Below are positions 1 through 10,900 of a stretch of DNA of 64,000 nt, one piece after another; positions within the stretch are counted from its first letter, which is position 1, and each line of letters starts with the position of its first letter. The notes beneath the pieces are model-generated. The model saw only the letters and a list, made by a program, of their open reading frames with translations, was not told where the DNA came from and did not search any database. Source of the DNA: Primula veris (Eukaryota > Streptophyta > Magnoliopsida > Ericales > Primulaceae); the NCBI GenBank assembly GCA_963682055.1, contig OY821747.1, positions 20,262,258 to 20,326,257 on the forward strand. Direction: 5' to 3'. Position numbers and translations under genes: made by a program.

Positions 1-161
1 TACCTAAACCCTAAACCAGAAACCCTAAACCCTGAAACCAAAACCCTAAACCCTAAAACTTATAAATATAAACAAAATGTTGAAAAACAAAAAAGTCGGT
101 AGAAACCGTGTACTATAGGCCATAAATCTAAGAAAAAAAATGAGAAATATTCCCTACATAT

Positions 162-332
162 GCAAGAACGTTACCTAAACCCTAAAACTAAAACCCTAAA
201 CCTTAAAACCAAAACCCTAAACCCTAAACCATACAAATATAAATAAAATGTCAAAAAACAAAAAAGTCGGTAAAACCCGTGTACTATTGGCCATAAATCC
301 AAGAAAAAAAATGTGGAATATTCCCTACATAT
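162..332 (+). repeat. Class B satellite monomer (reference example, 171 bp)
   Basis: This is the second unit class, about a quarter of units: 3 of 11 in the 1850 bp HOR and 7 of 25 in the 4205 bp HOR. It differs from class A at linked positions: CCATACAAATATAAATAAAATG replaces the CTTATAAATATAAAC region, GTCAAAAAAC follows the ATG, GGTAAAACCCG replaces GGTAGAAACCG so the dyad is broken, and CTATTGGCC replaces CTATAGGCC, which removes the in-frame TAG. The states are inherited together, so A and B are old diverged lineages rather than recent point variants. Confidence 0.9.
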
Positions 333-343
333 GCAAGAACATT

Positions 344-400
344 ACCTAAACCCTAAACCAGAAACCCTAAACCCTGAAACCAAAACCCTAAACCCTAAAA
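344..400 (+). repeat. Degenerate telomere-like block of a monomer (example)
   Basis: About eight heptamer-like units, in perfect (CCCTAAA) and altered (CCAGAAA, CCCTGAAA, CCAAAA) forms, fill the first third of the unit. The block contains telo-box sequences (AAACCCTAA, for example 348-356). Each monomer has an equivalent block, and most length difference between monomers lies here. The motif corresponds to TTTAGGG on the minus strand. The longest uninterrupted runs noticed are four units, so these are interstitial remnants and not a chromosome end. Confidence 0.9.
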
Positions 401-402
401 CT

Positions 403-410
403 TATAAATA
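403..410 (+). promoter_or_regulatory. TATA-box-like motif TATAAATA (example of a per-monomer motif)
   Basis: TATAAATA matches the plant TATA-box consensus and sits 8 bp before an ATG in class A units. It lies directly downstream of telo-boxes. Class B units have the related but weaker ACAAATATAAATA. The motif recurs in nearly all of the roughly 380 units and is missing from the two 121 bp truncated units at 20656 and 26509. Promoter activity is inference only: an A/T-rich repeat can hold such a motif by descent with no function. Confidence 0.35.
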
Positions 411-418
411 TAAACAAA

Positions 419-460
419 ATGTCGAAAAACAAAAAAGTCGGTAGAAACCGTGTACTATAG
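419..460 (+). other. Conserved 13-codon micro-ORF of class A monomers (example)
   Basis: The ATG opens a frame reading MSKNKKVGRNRVL followed by TAG, repeated in most class A units. In class B units the frame starts MSKNKKVGKTRVLLAI and reads on through the unit because TATAGG is replaced by TTGG. It is lysine/arginine-rich, as any translation of this A-rich sequence would be, has no recognisable domain, and is conserved no better than the flanking non-coding bases. I regard it as a by-product of the repeat, not a gene. Confidence 0.15.
439..450. other. Class A dyad CGGTAGAAACCG (example)
   Basis: CGGT and ACCG form a perfect 4 bp stem around an AGAA loop in class A units. Class B units read CGGTAAAACCCG, which breaks the outer pairing, and the ACCGGGTAC subvariant keeps the stem. 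Together with GGAATATTCC (485-494) and CATATG (498-503) each class A unit carries three short dyads. Short dyads have been discussed for centromeric satellites, but no function is shown here. Confidence 0.5.
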
Positions 461-1708
461 GCCATAAATCCAAGAAAAAAATGAGGAATATTCCCTACAT
501 ATGCAAGAACATTACCTAAACCCTAAACCCTAAAACCAAAACCCTAAACCCTAAAACCTATAAATATAAACAAAATGTCGAAAAACAAAAAAGTCGGTAG
601 AAACCGGGTACTATAGGCCATAAATCCAAGAAAAAAAAATGAGGAATATTCCCTACATAAGCAAGAACATTACCTAAACCCTAAACCAGAAACCCTAAAC
701 CCTGAAACCAAAACCCTAAATCCTAAAACTTATAAATATAAACAAAATGTCGAAAAACAAAAAAGTCGGTAGAAACCGTGTACTATAGGCCATAAATCCA
801 AGAAAAAAAAATGTGGAATATTCCCTACATATGCAAGAACATTACCTAAACCCTAAACCTGAAACCCTAAACCCTAAAACCAAAACCCTAAACCCTAAAC
901 CGTAAAACCTATAAATATAAACAAAATGTCGAAAAACAAAAAAGTCGGTAGAAACCGTGTACTATAGGCCATAAATCCAAGAAAAAAAATGTGGAATATT
1001 CCTTACATATGCAAGAACATTACCTAAACCCTAAACCCTGAAACCAAAACCCTAAACCCTAAAACTTATAAATATAAACAAAATGTCGAAAAACAAAAAA
1101 ATCGGTAGAAACCGTGTACTATAGGCCATAAATCCAAGAAAAAATGAGGAATATTCCCTACATATGCAAGAACATTACCTAAACCCTAAAACCAAAACCC
1201 TAAACCCTAAAACCTATAAATATAAACAAAATGTCGAAAAACAAAAAAGTCGGTAGAAACCGTGTACTATAGGCCATAAATCCAAGAAAAAAAATGAGGA
1301 ATATTCCCTACATATGCAAGAACATTACCTAAACCCTAAAACTAAAACCCTAAACCCTAAAACCAAAACCCTAAACCCTAAACCATACAAATATAAATAA
1401 AATGTCAAAAAACAAAAAAGTCGGTAAAACCCGTGTACTATTGGCCATAAATCCAAGAAAAAAATGTGGAATATTCCCTACATATGCAAGAACATTACCT
1501 AAACCCTAAACCTGAAACCCTAAACCCTGAAACCAAAACCCTAAACCCTAAAACTTATAAATATAAACAAAATGTCGAGAAACAAAAAAGTCGGTAGAAA
1601 CCGTGTACTATAGGCCATAAATCCAAGAAAAAAAATGAGGAATATCCCCACATATGCAAGAACATTACCTAAACCCTAAAACTAAAACCCTAAACCCTAA
1701 AACCAAAA

Positions 1709-1736
1709 CCCTAAACCCTAAACCCTAAACCCTAAA
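1709..1736 (-). repeat. Four perfect telomere units in a row (minus-strand G4 motif)
   Basis: CCC runs at 1709, 1716, 1723 and 1730 are spaced by TAAA, so the minus strand reads four GGG runs with TTTA loops, which fits the canonical G-quadruplex pattern. The same four-unit run appears in the last monomer of other 11-mer copies (3573-3596, 6624-6647), at 13335-13358 and at 17652-17675. Most other monomers have only two or three adjacent perfect units. Whether the structure forms is not known. Confidence 0.6.
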
Positions 1737-1850
1737 CCATACAAATATAAATAAAATGTCAAAAAACAAAAAAGTCGGTAAAACCCGTGTACTATTGGCC
1801 ATAAATCCAAGAAAAAAAATGTGGAATATTCCCTACATATGCAAGAACAT

Positions 1851-3714
1851 TACCTAAACCCTAAACCAGAAACCCTAAACCCTGAAACCAAAACCCTAAA
1901 CCCTAAAACTTATAAATATAAACAAAATGTTGAAAAACAAAAAAGTCGGTAGAAACCGTGTACTATAGGCCATAAATCTAAGAAAAAAAATGAGAAATAT
2001 TCCCTACATATGCAAGAACGTTACCTAAACCCTAAAACTAAAACCCTAAACCTTAAAACCAAAACCCTAAACACTAAACCATACAAATATAAATAAAATG
2101 TCAAAAAACAAAAAAGTCGGTAAAACCCGTGTACTATTGGCCATAAATCCAAGAAAAAAAATGTGGAATATTCCCTACATATGCAAGAACATTACCTAAA
2201 CCCTAAACCAGAAACCCTAAACCCTGAAACCAAAACCCTAAACCCTAAAACTTATAAATATAAACAAAATGTCAAAAAACAAAAAAGTCGGTAGAAACCG
2301 TGTACTATAGGCCATAAATCCAAGAAAAAAATGAGGAATATTCCCTACATATGCAAGAACATTACCTAAACCCTAAACCCTAAAACCAAAACCCTAAACC
2401 CTAAAACCTATAAATATAAACAAAATGTCGAAAAACAAAAAAGTCGGTAGAAACCGGGTACTATAGGCCATAAATCCAAGAAAAAAAATGAGGAATATTC
2501 CCTACATATGCAAGAACATTACCTAAACCCTAAACCAGAAACCCTAAACCCTGAAACCAAAACCCTAAATCCTAAAACTTATAAATATAAACAAAATGTC
2601 GAAAAACAAAAAAGTCGGTAGAAACCGTGTACTATAGGCCATAAATCCAAGAAAAAAAAATGTGGAATATTCCCTACATATGCAAGAACATTACCTAAAC
2701 CCTAAACCTGAAACCCTAAACCCTAAAACCAAAACCCTAAACCCTAAACCGTAAAACCTATAAATATAAACAAAATGTCGAAAAACAAAAAAGTCGGTAG
2801 AAACCGTGTACTATAGGCCATAAATCCAAGAAAAAAAATGTGGAATATTCCTTACATATGCAAGAACATTACCTAAACCCTAAACCTGAAACCCTAAACC
2901 CTGAAACCAAAACCCTAAACCCTAAAACTTATAAATATAAACAAAATGTCGAAAAACAAAAAAATCGGTAGAAACCGTGTACTATAGGCCATAAATCCAA
3001 GAAAAAAATGAGGAATATTCCCTACATATGCAAGAACATTACCTAAACCCTAAAACCAAAACCCTAAACCCTAAAACCTATAAATATAAACAAAATGTCG
3101 AAAAACAAAAAAGTCGGTAGAAACCGTGTACTATAGGCCATAAATCCAAGAAAAAAAATGAGGAATATTCCCTACATATGCAAGAACATTACCTAAACCC
3201 TAAAACTAAAACCCTAAACCCTAAAACCAAAACCCTAAACCCTAAACCATACAAATATAAATAAAATGTCAAAAAACAAAAAAGTCGGTAAAACCCGTGT
3301 ACTATTGGCCATAAATCCAAGAAAAAAATGTGGAATATTCCCTACATATGCAAGAACATTACCTAAACCCTAAACCTGAAACCCTAAACCCTGAAATCAA
3401 AACCCTAAACCCTAAAACTTATAAATATAAACAAAATGTCGAGAAACAAAAAAGTCGGTAGAAACCGTGTACTATAGGCCATAAATCCAAGAAAAAAAAT
3501 GAGGAATATCCCCACATATGCAAGAACATTACCTAAACCCTAAAACTAAAACCCTAAACCCTAAAACCAAAACCCTAAACCCTAAACCCTAAACCCTAAA
3601 CCATACAAATATAAATAAAATGTCAAAAAACAAAAAAGTCGGTAAAACCCGTGTACTATTGGCCATAAATCCAAGAAAAAAAATGTGGAATATTCCCTAC
3701 ATATGCAAGAACAT
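1851..3714 (+). repeat. 11-monomer HOR, copy 2 (1864 bp)
   Basis: Same monomer order and marker variants as the unit at 1-1850, with only scattered base differences seen. The main difference is a 14 bp gain (two heptamers) in the telomere-like block near 2880. The last monomer holds four perfect telomere units in a row (3573-3596). Confidence 0.9.
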
Positions 3715-4901
3715 TACCTAAACCCTAAACCAGAAACCCTAAACCCTGAAACCAAAACCCTAAACCCTAAAACTTATAAATATAAACAAAATGTTGAAAA
3801 ACAAAAAAGTCGGTAGAAACCGTGTACTATAGGCCATAAATCTAAGAAAAAAAATGAGAAATATTCCCTACATATGTAAGAACGTTACCTAAACCCTAAA
3901 ACTAAAACCCTAAACCTTAAAACCAAAACCCTAAACCCTAAACCATACAAATATAAATAAAATGTCAAAAAACAAAAAAGTCGGTAAAACCCGTGTACTA
4001 TTGGCCATAAATCCAAGAAAAAAAATGTGGAATATTCCCTACATATGCAAGAACATTACCTAAACCCTAAACCAGAAACCCTAAACCCTGAAACCAAAAC
4101 CCTAAACCCTAAAACTTATAAATATAAACAAAATGTCGAAAAACAAAAAAGTCGGTAGAAACCTTGTACTATAGGCCATAAATCCAAGAAAAAAATGAGG
4201 AATATTCCCTACATATGCAAGAACATTACCTAAACCCTAAACACTAAAACCAAAACCCTAGACCCTAAAACCTATAAATATAAACAAAATGTTGAAAAAC
4301 AAAAAAGTCGGTAGAAACCGTGTACTATAGGCCATAAATCTAAGAAAAAAAATGAGAAATATTCCCTACATATGCAAGAACGTTACCTAAACCCTAAAAC
4401 TAAAACCCTAAACCTTAAAACCAAAACCCTAAACCCTAAACCATACAAATATAAATAAAATGTCAAAAAACAAAAAAGTCGGTAAAACCCGTGTACTATT
4501 GGCCATAAATCCAAGAAAAAAATGTGGAATATTCCCTACATATGCAAGAACATTACCTAAACCCTAAACCTGAAACCCTAAACCCTGAAACCAAAACCCT
4601 AAACCCTAAAACTTATAAATATAAACAAAATGTCGAGAAACAAAAAAGTCGGTAGAAACCGTGTACTATAGGCCATAAATCCAAGAAAAAAAATGAGGAA
4701 TATCCCCACATATGCAAGAACATTACCTAAACCCTAAAACTAAAACCCTAAACCCTAAAACCAAAACCCTAAACCCTAAACCCTAAACCATACAAATATA
4801 AATAAAATGTCAAAAAACAAAAAAGTCGGTAAAACCCGTGTACTATTGGCCATAAATCCAAGAAAAAAAATGTGGAATATTCCCTACATATGCAAGAACA
4901 T
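3715..4901 (+). repeat. Shortened chimeric HOR copy 3 (1187 bp, 7 monomers)
   Basis: Begins as the 11-mer with three monomers, then at about 4250-4290 a monomer with CTAGACCC and GTTGAAAAAC appears, followed directly by class B, GTCGAGAAAC and class B units. Four monomers are missing compared with copy 2 (1864 minus 1187 = 677 bp). The CTAGACCC/GTTGAAAAAC unit is typical of the next zone (for example about 8290 and 11640), so this copy looks like a recombinant between HOR types. AAGAACG occurs twice in it (about 3882 and 4378). Confidence 0.8.
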
Positions 4902-6765
4902 TACCTAAACCCTAAACCAGAAACCCTATACCCTGAAACCAAAACCCTAAACCCTAAAACTTATAAATATAAACAAAATGTTGAAAAACAAAAAAGTCGG
5001 TAGAAACCGTGTACTATAGGCCATAAATCTAAGAAAAAAAATGAGAAATATTCCCTACATATGCAAGAACGTTACCTAAACCCTAAAACTAAAACCCTAA
5101 ACCTTAAAACCAAAACCCTAAACCCTAAACCATACAAATATAAATAAAATGTCAAAAAACAAAAAAGTCGGTAAAACCCGTGTACTATTGGCCATAAATC
5201 CAAGAAAAAAAATGTGGAATATTCCCTACATATGCAAGAACATTACCTAAACCCTAAACCAGAAACCCTAAACCCTGAAACCAAAACCCTAAACCCTAAA
5301 ACTTATAAATATAAACAAAATGTCGAAAAACAAAAAAGTCGGTAGAAACCGTGTACTATAGGCCATAAATCCAAGAAAAAAATGAGGAATATTCCCTACA
5401 TATGCAAGAACATTACCTAAACCCTAAACCCTAAAACCAAAACCCTAAACCCTAAAACCTATAAATATAAACAAAATGTCGAAAAACAAAAAAGTCGGTA
5501 GAAACCGGGTACTATAGGCCATAAATCCAAGAAAAAAAATGAGGAATATTCCCTACATATGCAAGAACATTACCTAAACCCTAAACCAGAAACCCTAAAC
5601 CCTGAAACCAAAACCCTAAATCCTAAAACTTATAAATATAAACAAAATGTCGAAAAACAAAAAAGTCGGTAGAAACCGTGTACTATAGGCCATAAATCCA
5701 AGAAAAAAAAATGTGGAATATTCCCTACATATACAAGAACATTACCTAAACCCTAAACCTGAAACCCTAAACCCTAAAACCAAAACCCTAAACCCTAAAC
5801 CGTAAAACCTATAAATATAAACAAAATGTCGAAAAACAAAAAAGTCGGTAGAAACCGTGTACTATAGGCCATAAATCCAAGAAAAAAAATGTGGAATATT
5901 CCTTACATATGCAAGAACATTACCTAAACCCTAAACCTGAAACCCTAAACCCTGAAACCAAAACCCTAAACCCTAAAACTTATAAATATAAACAAAATGT
6001 CGAAAAACAAAAAAATCGGTAGAAACCGTGTACTATAGGCCATAAATCCAAGAAAAAAATGAGGAATATTCCCTACATATGCAAGAACATTACCTAAACC
6101 CTAAAACCAAAACCCTAAACCCTAAAACCTATAAATATAAACAAAATGTCGAAAAACAAAAAAGTCGGTAGAAACCGTGTACTATAGGCCATAAATCCAA
6201 GAAAAAAAATGAGGAATATTCCCTACATATGCAAGAACATTACCTAAACCCTAAAACTAAAACCCTAAACCCTAAAACCAAAACCCTAAACCCTAAACCA
6301 TACAAATATAAATAAAATGTCAAAAAACAAAAAAGTCGGTAAAACCCGTGTACTATTGGCCATAAATCCAAGAAAAAAATGTGGAATATTCCCTACATAT
6401 GCAAGAACATTACCTAAACCCTAAACCTGAAACCCTAAACCCTGAAACCAAAACCCTAAACCCTAAAACTTATAAATATAAACAAAATGTCGAGAAACAA
6501 AAAAGTCGGTAGAAACCGTGTACTATAGGCCATAAATCCAAGAAAAAAAATGAGGAATATCCCCACATATGCAAGAACATTACCTAAACCCTAAAACTAA
6601 AACCCTAAACCCTAAAACCAAAACCCTAAACCCTAAACCCTAAACCCTAAACCATACAAATATAAATAAAATGTCAAAAAACAAAAAAGTCGGTAAAACC
6701 CGTGTACTATTGGCCATAAATCCAAGAAAAAAAATGTGGAATATTCCCTACATATGCAAGAACAT
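4902..6765 (+). repeat. 11-monomer HOR, copy 4 (1864 bp)
   Basis: Same length and order as the copy at 1851-3714. Private differences include CCTATACCC near 4927 and TATACAAG near 5731. The last monomer carries four perfect telomere units (6624-6647). Confidence 0.9.
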
Positions 6766-7900
6766 TACCTAAACCCTAAACCAGAAACCCTAAACCCTGA
6801 AACCAAAACCCTAAACCCTAAAACTTATAAATATAAACAAAATGTCGAAAAACAAAAAAGTCGGTAGAAACCGTGTACTATAGGCCATAAATCCAAGAAA
6901 AAAATGAGGAATATTCCCTACATATGCAAGAACATTACCTAAACCCTAAACCCTAAAACCAAAACCCTAAACCCTAAAACCTATAAATATAAACAAAATG
7001 TCGAAAAACAAAAAAGTCGGTAGAAACCGGGTACTATAGGCCATAAATCCAAGAAAAAAAATGAGGAATATTCCCTACATATGCAAGAACATTACCTAAA
7101 CCCTAAACCAGAAACCCTAAACCCTGAAACCAAAACCCTAAATCCTAAAACTTATAAATATAAACAAAATGTCGAAAAACAAAAAAGTCGGTAGAAACCG
7201 TGTACTATAGGCCATAAATCCAAGAAAAAAAAATGTGGAATATTCCCTACATATGCAAGAACATTACCTAAACCCTAAACCTGAAACCCTAAACCCTAAA
7301 ACCAAAACCCTAAACCCTAAAACCTAAAACCTATAAATATAAACAAAATGTCGAAAAACAAAAAAGTCGGTAGAAACCGTGTACTATAGGCCATAAATCC
7401 AAGAAAAAAAATGTGGAATATTCCTTACATATGCAAGAACATTACCTAAACCCTAAACCTGAAACCCTAAACCCTGAAACCAAAACCCTAAACCCTAAAA
7501 CTTATAAATATAAACAAAATGTCGTAAAACAAAAAAATCGGTAGAAACCGTGTACTATAGGCCATAAATCCAAGAAAAAAATGAGGAATATTCCCTACAT
7601 ATGCAAGAACATTACCTAAATCCTAAAACCAAAACCCTAAACCCTAAAACCTATAAATATAAACAAAATGTCGAAAAACAAAAAAGTCGGTAGAAACCGT
7701 GTACTATAGGCCATAAATCCAAGAAAAAAAATGAGGAATATTCCCTACATATGCAAGAACATTACCTAAACCCTAAAACTAAAACCCTAAACCCTAAAAC
7801 CAAAACCCTAAACCCTAAACCATACAAATATAAATAAAATGTCAAAAAACAAAAAAGTCGGTAAAACCCGTGTACTATTGGCCATAAATCCAAGAAAAAA
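6766..7900 (+). repeat. Partial 11-mer HOR, copy 5, lacking its first two monomers
   Basis: Aligns with the copy at 4902 at a lag of 1522 bp, which is 1864 minus 342 (two monomers of 171 bp). The GTTGAAAAAC unit and its class B partner are absent. The match runs from the third monomer to the ninth and ends at about 7900, where ATTGTGGAAT and TTCTCTAC variants start the next HOR type. Unequal crossing over in register is the simplest explanation. Confidence 0.8.
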
Positions 7901-10900
7901 ATTGTGGAATATTCTCTACATATGCAAGAACATTACCTAAACCCTAAACTTGAAACCCTGAAACCAAAACCCTAAACCCTAAAACTTATAAATATAAACA
8001 AAATGTCGAAAAACAAAAAAGTCGGTAGAAACCGTGTACTATAGGCCATAAATCCAAGAAAAAAAATGTGGAATATTCCCTACATATGCAAGAACAATAC
8101 CTAAACCCTAAACCTGAAACCCTAGACCCTAAAACAAAAACCCTAAAACCTATAAATATAAACAAAATGTCGAAAAACAAAAAAGTCGGTAGAAACCGTG
8201 TACTATAGGCCATAAATCCAAGAAAAAAATGAGGAATATTCCCTACATATGCAAGAACATTACCTAAACCCTAAACCCTAAAACAAAAACCCTAGACCCT
8301 AAAACCTATAAATATAAACAAAATGTTGAAAACCAAAAAAGTCGGTAGAAACCGTGTACTATAGGCCATAAATCTAAGAAAAAAAATGAGAAATATTCCC
8401 TACATATGCAAGAACGTTACCTAAACCCTAAAACTAAAACCCTAAACCTTAAAACCAAAACCCTAAACCCTAAACCCTAAACCATACAAAATATAAATAA
8501 AATGTCAAAAAACAAAAAAGTCGGTAAAACCCGTGTACTATTGGCCATAAATCCAAGAAAAAAATGTGGAATATTCCCTACATATGCAAGAACATTACCT
8601 AAACCCTAAACGTGAAACCCTAAACCCTGAAACCAAAACCCTAAACCCTAAAACTTATAAATATAAACAAAATGTCGAGAAACAAAAAAGTCGGTAGAAA
8701 CCGTGTACTATAGGCCATAAATCCAAGAAAAAAAATGAGGAATATCCTCACATATGCAAGAACATTACCTAAACCCTAAAACTAAAACCCTAAACACTAA
8801 AACCAAAACCCTAAACCCTAAACCCTAAACCATACAAATATAAATAAAATGTCAAAAAACAAAAAAGTCGGTAAAACCCGTGTACTATTGGCCATAAATC
8901 CAAGAAAAAAAATGTGGAACTCTACATATGCAAGAACATTACCTAAACCCTAAACCTGAAACCCTAAAACCAAAACTCTAAACCCTAAAACTTATAAATA
9001 TAAACAAAATGTCGAAAAACAAAAAAGTCGGTAGAAACCGTGTATTATAGGCCATAAATCCAAGAAAAAAAATGTGGAATATTCCCTACATATGCAAGAA
9101 CATTACCTAAACCCTAAACCTGAAACCCTAGACCCTAAAACAAAAACCCTAAAACCTATAAATATAAACAAAATGTCGAAAAACAAAAAAGTCGGTAGAA
9201 ACCGTGTTCTATAGGCCATAAATCCAAGAAAAAAATGAGGAATATTCCCTACATATGCAAGAACATTACCAAAACCCTAAACCCTAAAACCAAAACCCTA
9301 GACCCTAAAACCTATAAATATAAACAAAATGTCGAAAAACAAAAAAGTCGGTAGAAACCGGGTACTATAGGCCATAAATCCAAGAAAAAAAATGAGGAAT
9401 ATTCCCTACATATGCAAGAACATTACCTAAACCCTAAACCAGAAACCCTAAACCCTGAAACCAAAACCCTAAATCCTAAAACTTATAAATATAAAAAAAA
9501 TGTCGAAAAACAAAAAAGTCGGTAGAAACCGTGTACTATAGGCCATAAATCCAAGAAAAAAAAATGTGGAATATTCCCTACATATGCAAGAACATTACCT
9601 AAACCCTAAACCTGAAACCCTAAACCCTAAAACCAAAACCCTAAACCCTAAACCCTAAAACCTATAAATATAAACAAAATGTCAAAAAACAAAAAAGTCG
9701 GTAGAAACCGTGTACTATAGGCCATAAATCCAAGAAAAAAATGTGGAATATTCCTTACATATGCAAGAACATTACCTAAACCCTAAACCTGAAACCCTAA
9801 ACCCTGAAACAAAAACCCTAAACCCTAAAACTTATAAATATAAACAAAATGTCGAGAAACAAAAAAGTCGGTAGAAACCGTGTACTATAGGCCATAAATC
9901 CAAGAAAAAAAATGAGGAATATCCCCACATATGCAAGAACATTACCTAAACCCTAAAACTAAAACCCTAAACCCTAAAACCAAAACCCTAAACCCTAAAC
10001 CCTAAACCATACAAATATAAATAAAATGTCAAAAAACAAAAAAGTCGGTAAAACCCGTGTACTATTGGCCATAAATCCAAGAAAAAAAATGTGGAATATT
10101 CCCTACATATGCAAGAACATTACCTAAACCCTAAACCAGAAACCCTAAACCCTGAAACCAAAACCCTAAACCCTAAAACTTATAAATATAAACAAAATGT
10201 CGAAAAACAAAAAAGTCGGTAGAAACCGTGTACTATAGGCCATAAATCCAAGAAAAAAATGAGGAATATTCCCTACATATGCAAGAACATTACCTAAACC
10301 CTAAACCCTAAAACCAAAACCCTAAACCCTAAAACCTATAAATATAAACAAAATGTCGAAAAACAAAAAAGTCGGTAGAAACCGGGTACTATAGGCCATA
10401 AATCCAAGAAAAAAAATGAGGAATATTCCCTACATATGCAAGAACATTACCTAAACCCTAAACCAGAAACCCTAAACCCTGAAACCAAAACCCTAAATCC
10501 TAAAACTTATAAATATAAACAAAATGTCGAAAAACAAAAAAGTCGGTAGAAACCGTGCACTATAGGCCATAAATCCAAGAAAACAAAATGTGGAATATTC
10601 CCTACATATGCAAGAATATTACCTAAACCCTAAACCTGAAACCCTAAACCCTAAAACCAAAACCCTAAACCCTAAACCCTAAAACCTATAAATATAAACA
10701 AAATGTCGAAAAACAAAAAAGTCGGTAGAAACCGTGTACTATAGGCCATAAATCCAAGAAAAAAAATGTGGAATATTCCTTACATATGCAAGAACATTAC
10801 CTAAACCCTAAACCTGAAACCCTAAACCCTGAAACCAAAACCCTAAACCCTAAAACTTATAAATATAAACAAAATGTCGAAAAACAAAAAAGTCGGTAGA

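Larger units (their letters stand above)
333..502 (+). repeat. Class A satellite monomer (reference example, 170 bp)
   Basis: This is the commoner unit class. In order it holds GCAAGAAC at 333-340, a telomere-like block at about 344-400, TATAAATA at 403-410, an ATG at 419-421, A-tracts at 425-429 and 431-436, the dyad CGGTAGAAACCG at 439-450, GTGTACTATAGG, a third A-tract at 475-481, the palindrome GGAATATTCC at 485-494 and CATATG at 498-503, which overlaps the next unit. Diagnostic class A states are ATAAACAAAATG before the ATG, GTCGAAAAAC after it, GGTAGAAACCG, and TATAGG where class B has TTGG. Subvariants include GTTGAAAAAC, GTCGAGAAAC, ACCGGGTAC and AATATCCCC. Confidence 0.93.
1..1850 (+). 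repeat. 11-monomer HOR, copy 1 (1850 bp)
   Basis: Eleven monomers in the class order A B A A A A A A B A B, counted from the unit with GTTGAAAAAC (anchor 162 ends it with AAGAACG). The next copy starts with the same sequence at 1851. Marker states inside are ACCGGGTAC at about 605, CCGTAAAACC at about 900, TTCCTTACAT at about 1001, GTCGAGAAAC at about 1572 and AATATCCCC at about 1643. It is 14 bp shorter than copies 2 and 4 because one telomere-like block near 1030 lacks two heptamers. Confidence 0.9.

Noticed and set aside
403..421. Yeast-type replication origin (ACS) match on the minus strand
   Set aside because: The complement of the TATA region matches the 11 bp consensus at only 10 positions, and such a motif is expected by chance in A/T-rich DNA. 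It has no established meaning in plants.
600..620. CENP-B box-like site around ACCGGGTAC variants
   Set aside because: The CGGG core is present in some units, but the required TTCG at the correct spacing is absent on either strand.
7986..8213. 75-codon minus-strand open frame with hydrophobic Phe/Leu-rich runs
   Set aside because: The hydrophobic look comes from translating the T-rich complement of A-tracts and telomere repeats. It is a chance opening in the repeat.
8901..8935. Possible functional site at GGAACTCTAC
   Set aside because: Compared with the matching unit near 12257 it is a small deletion in the palindrome of a single unit; it is most simply a private mutation.
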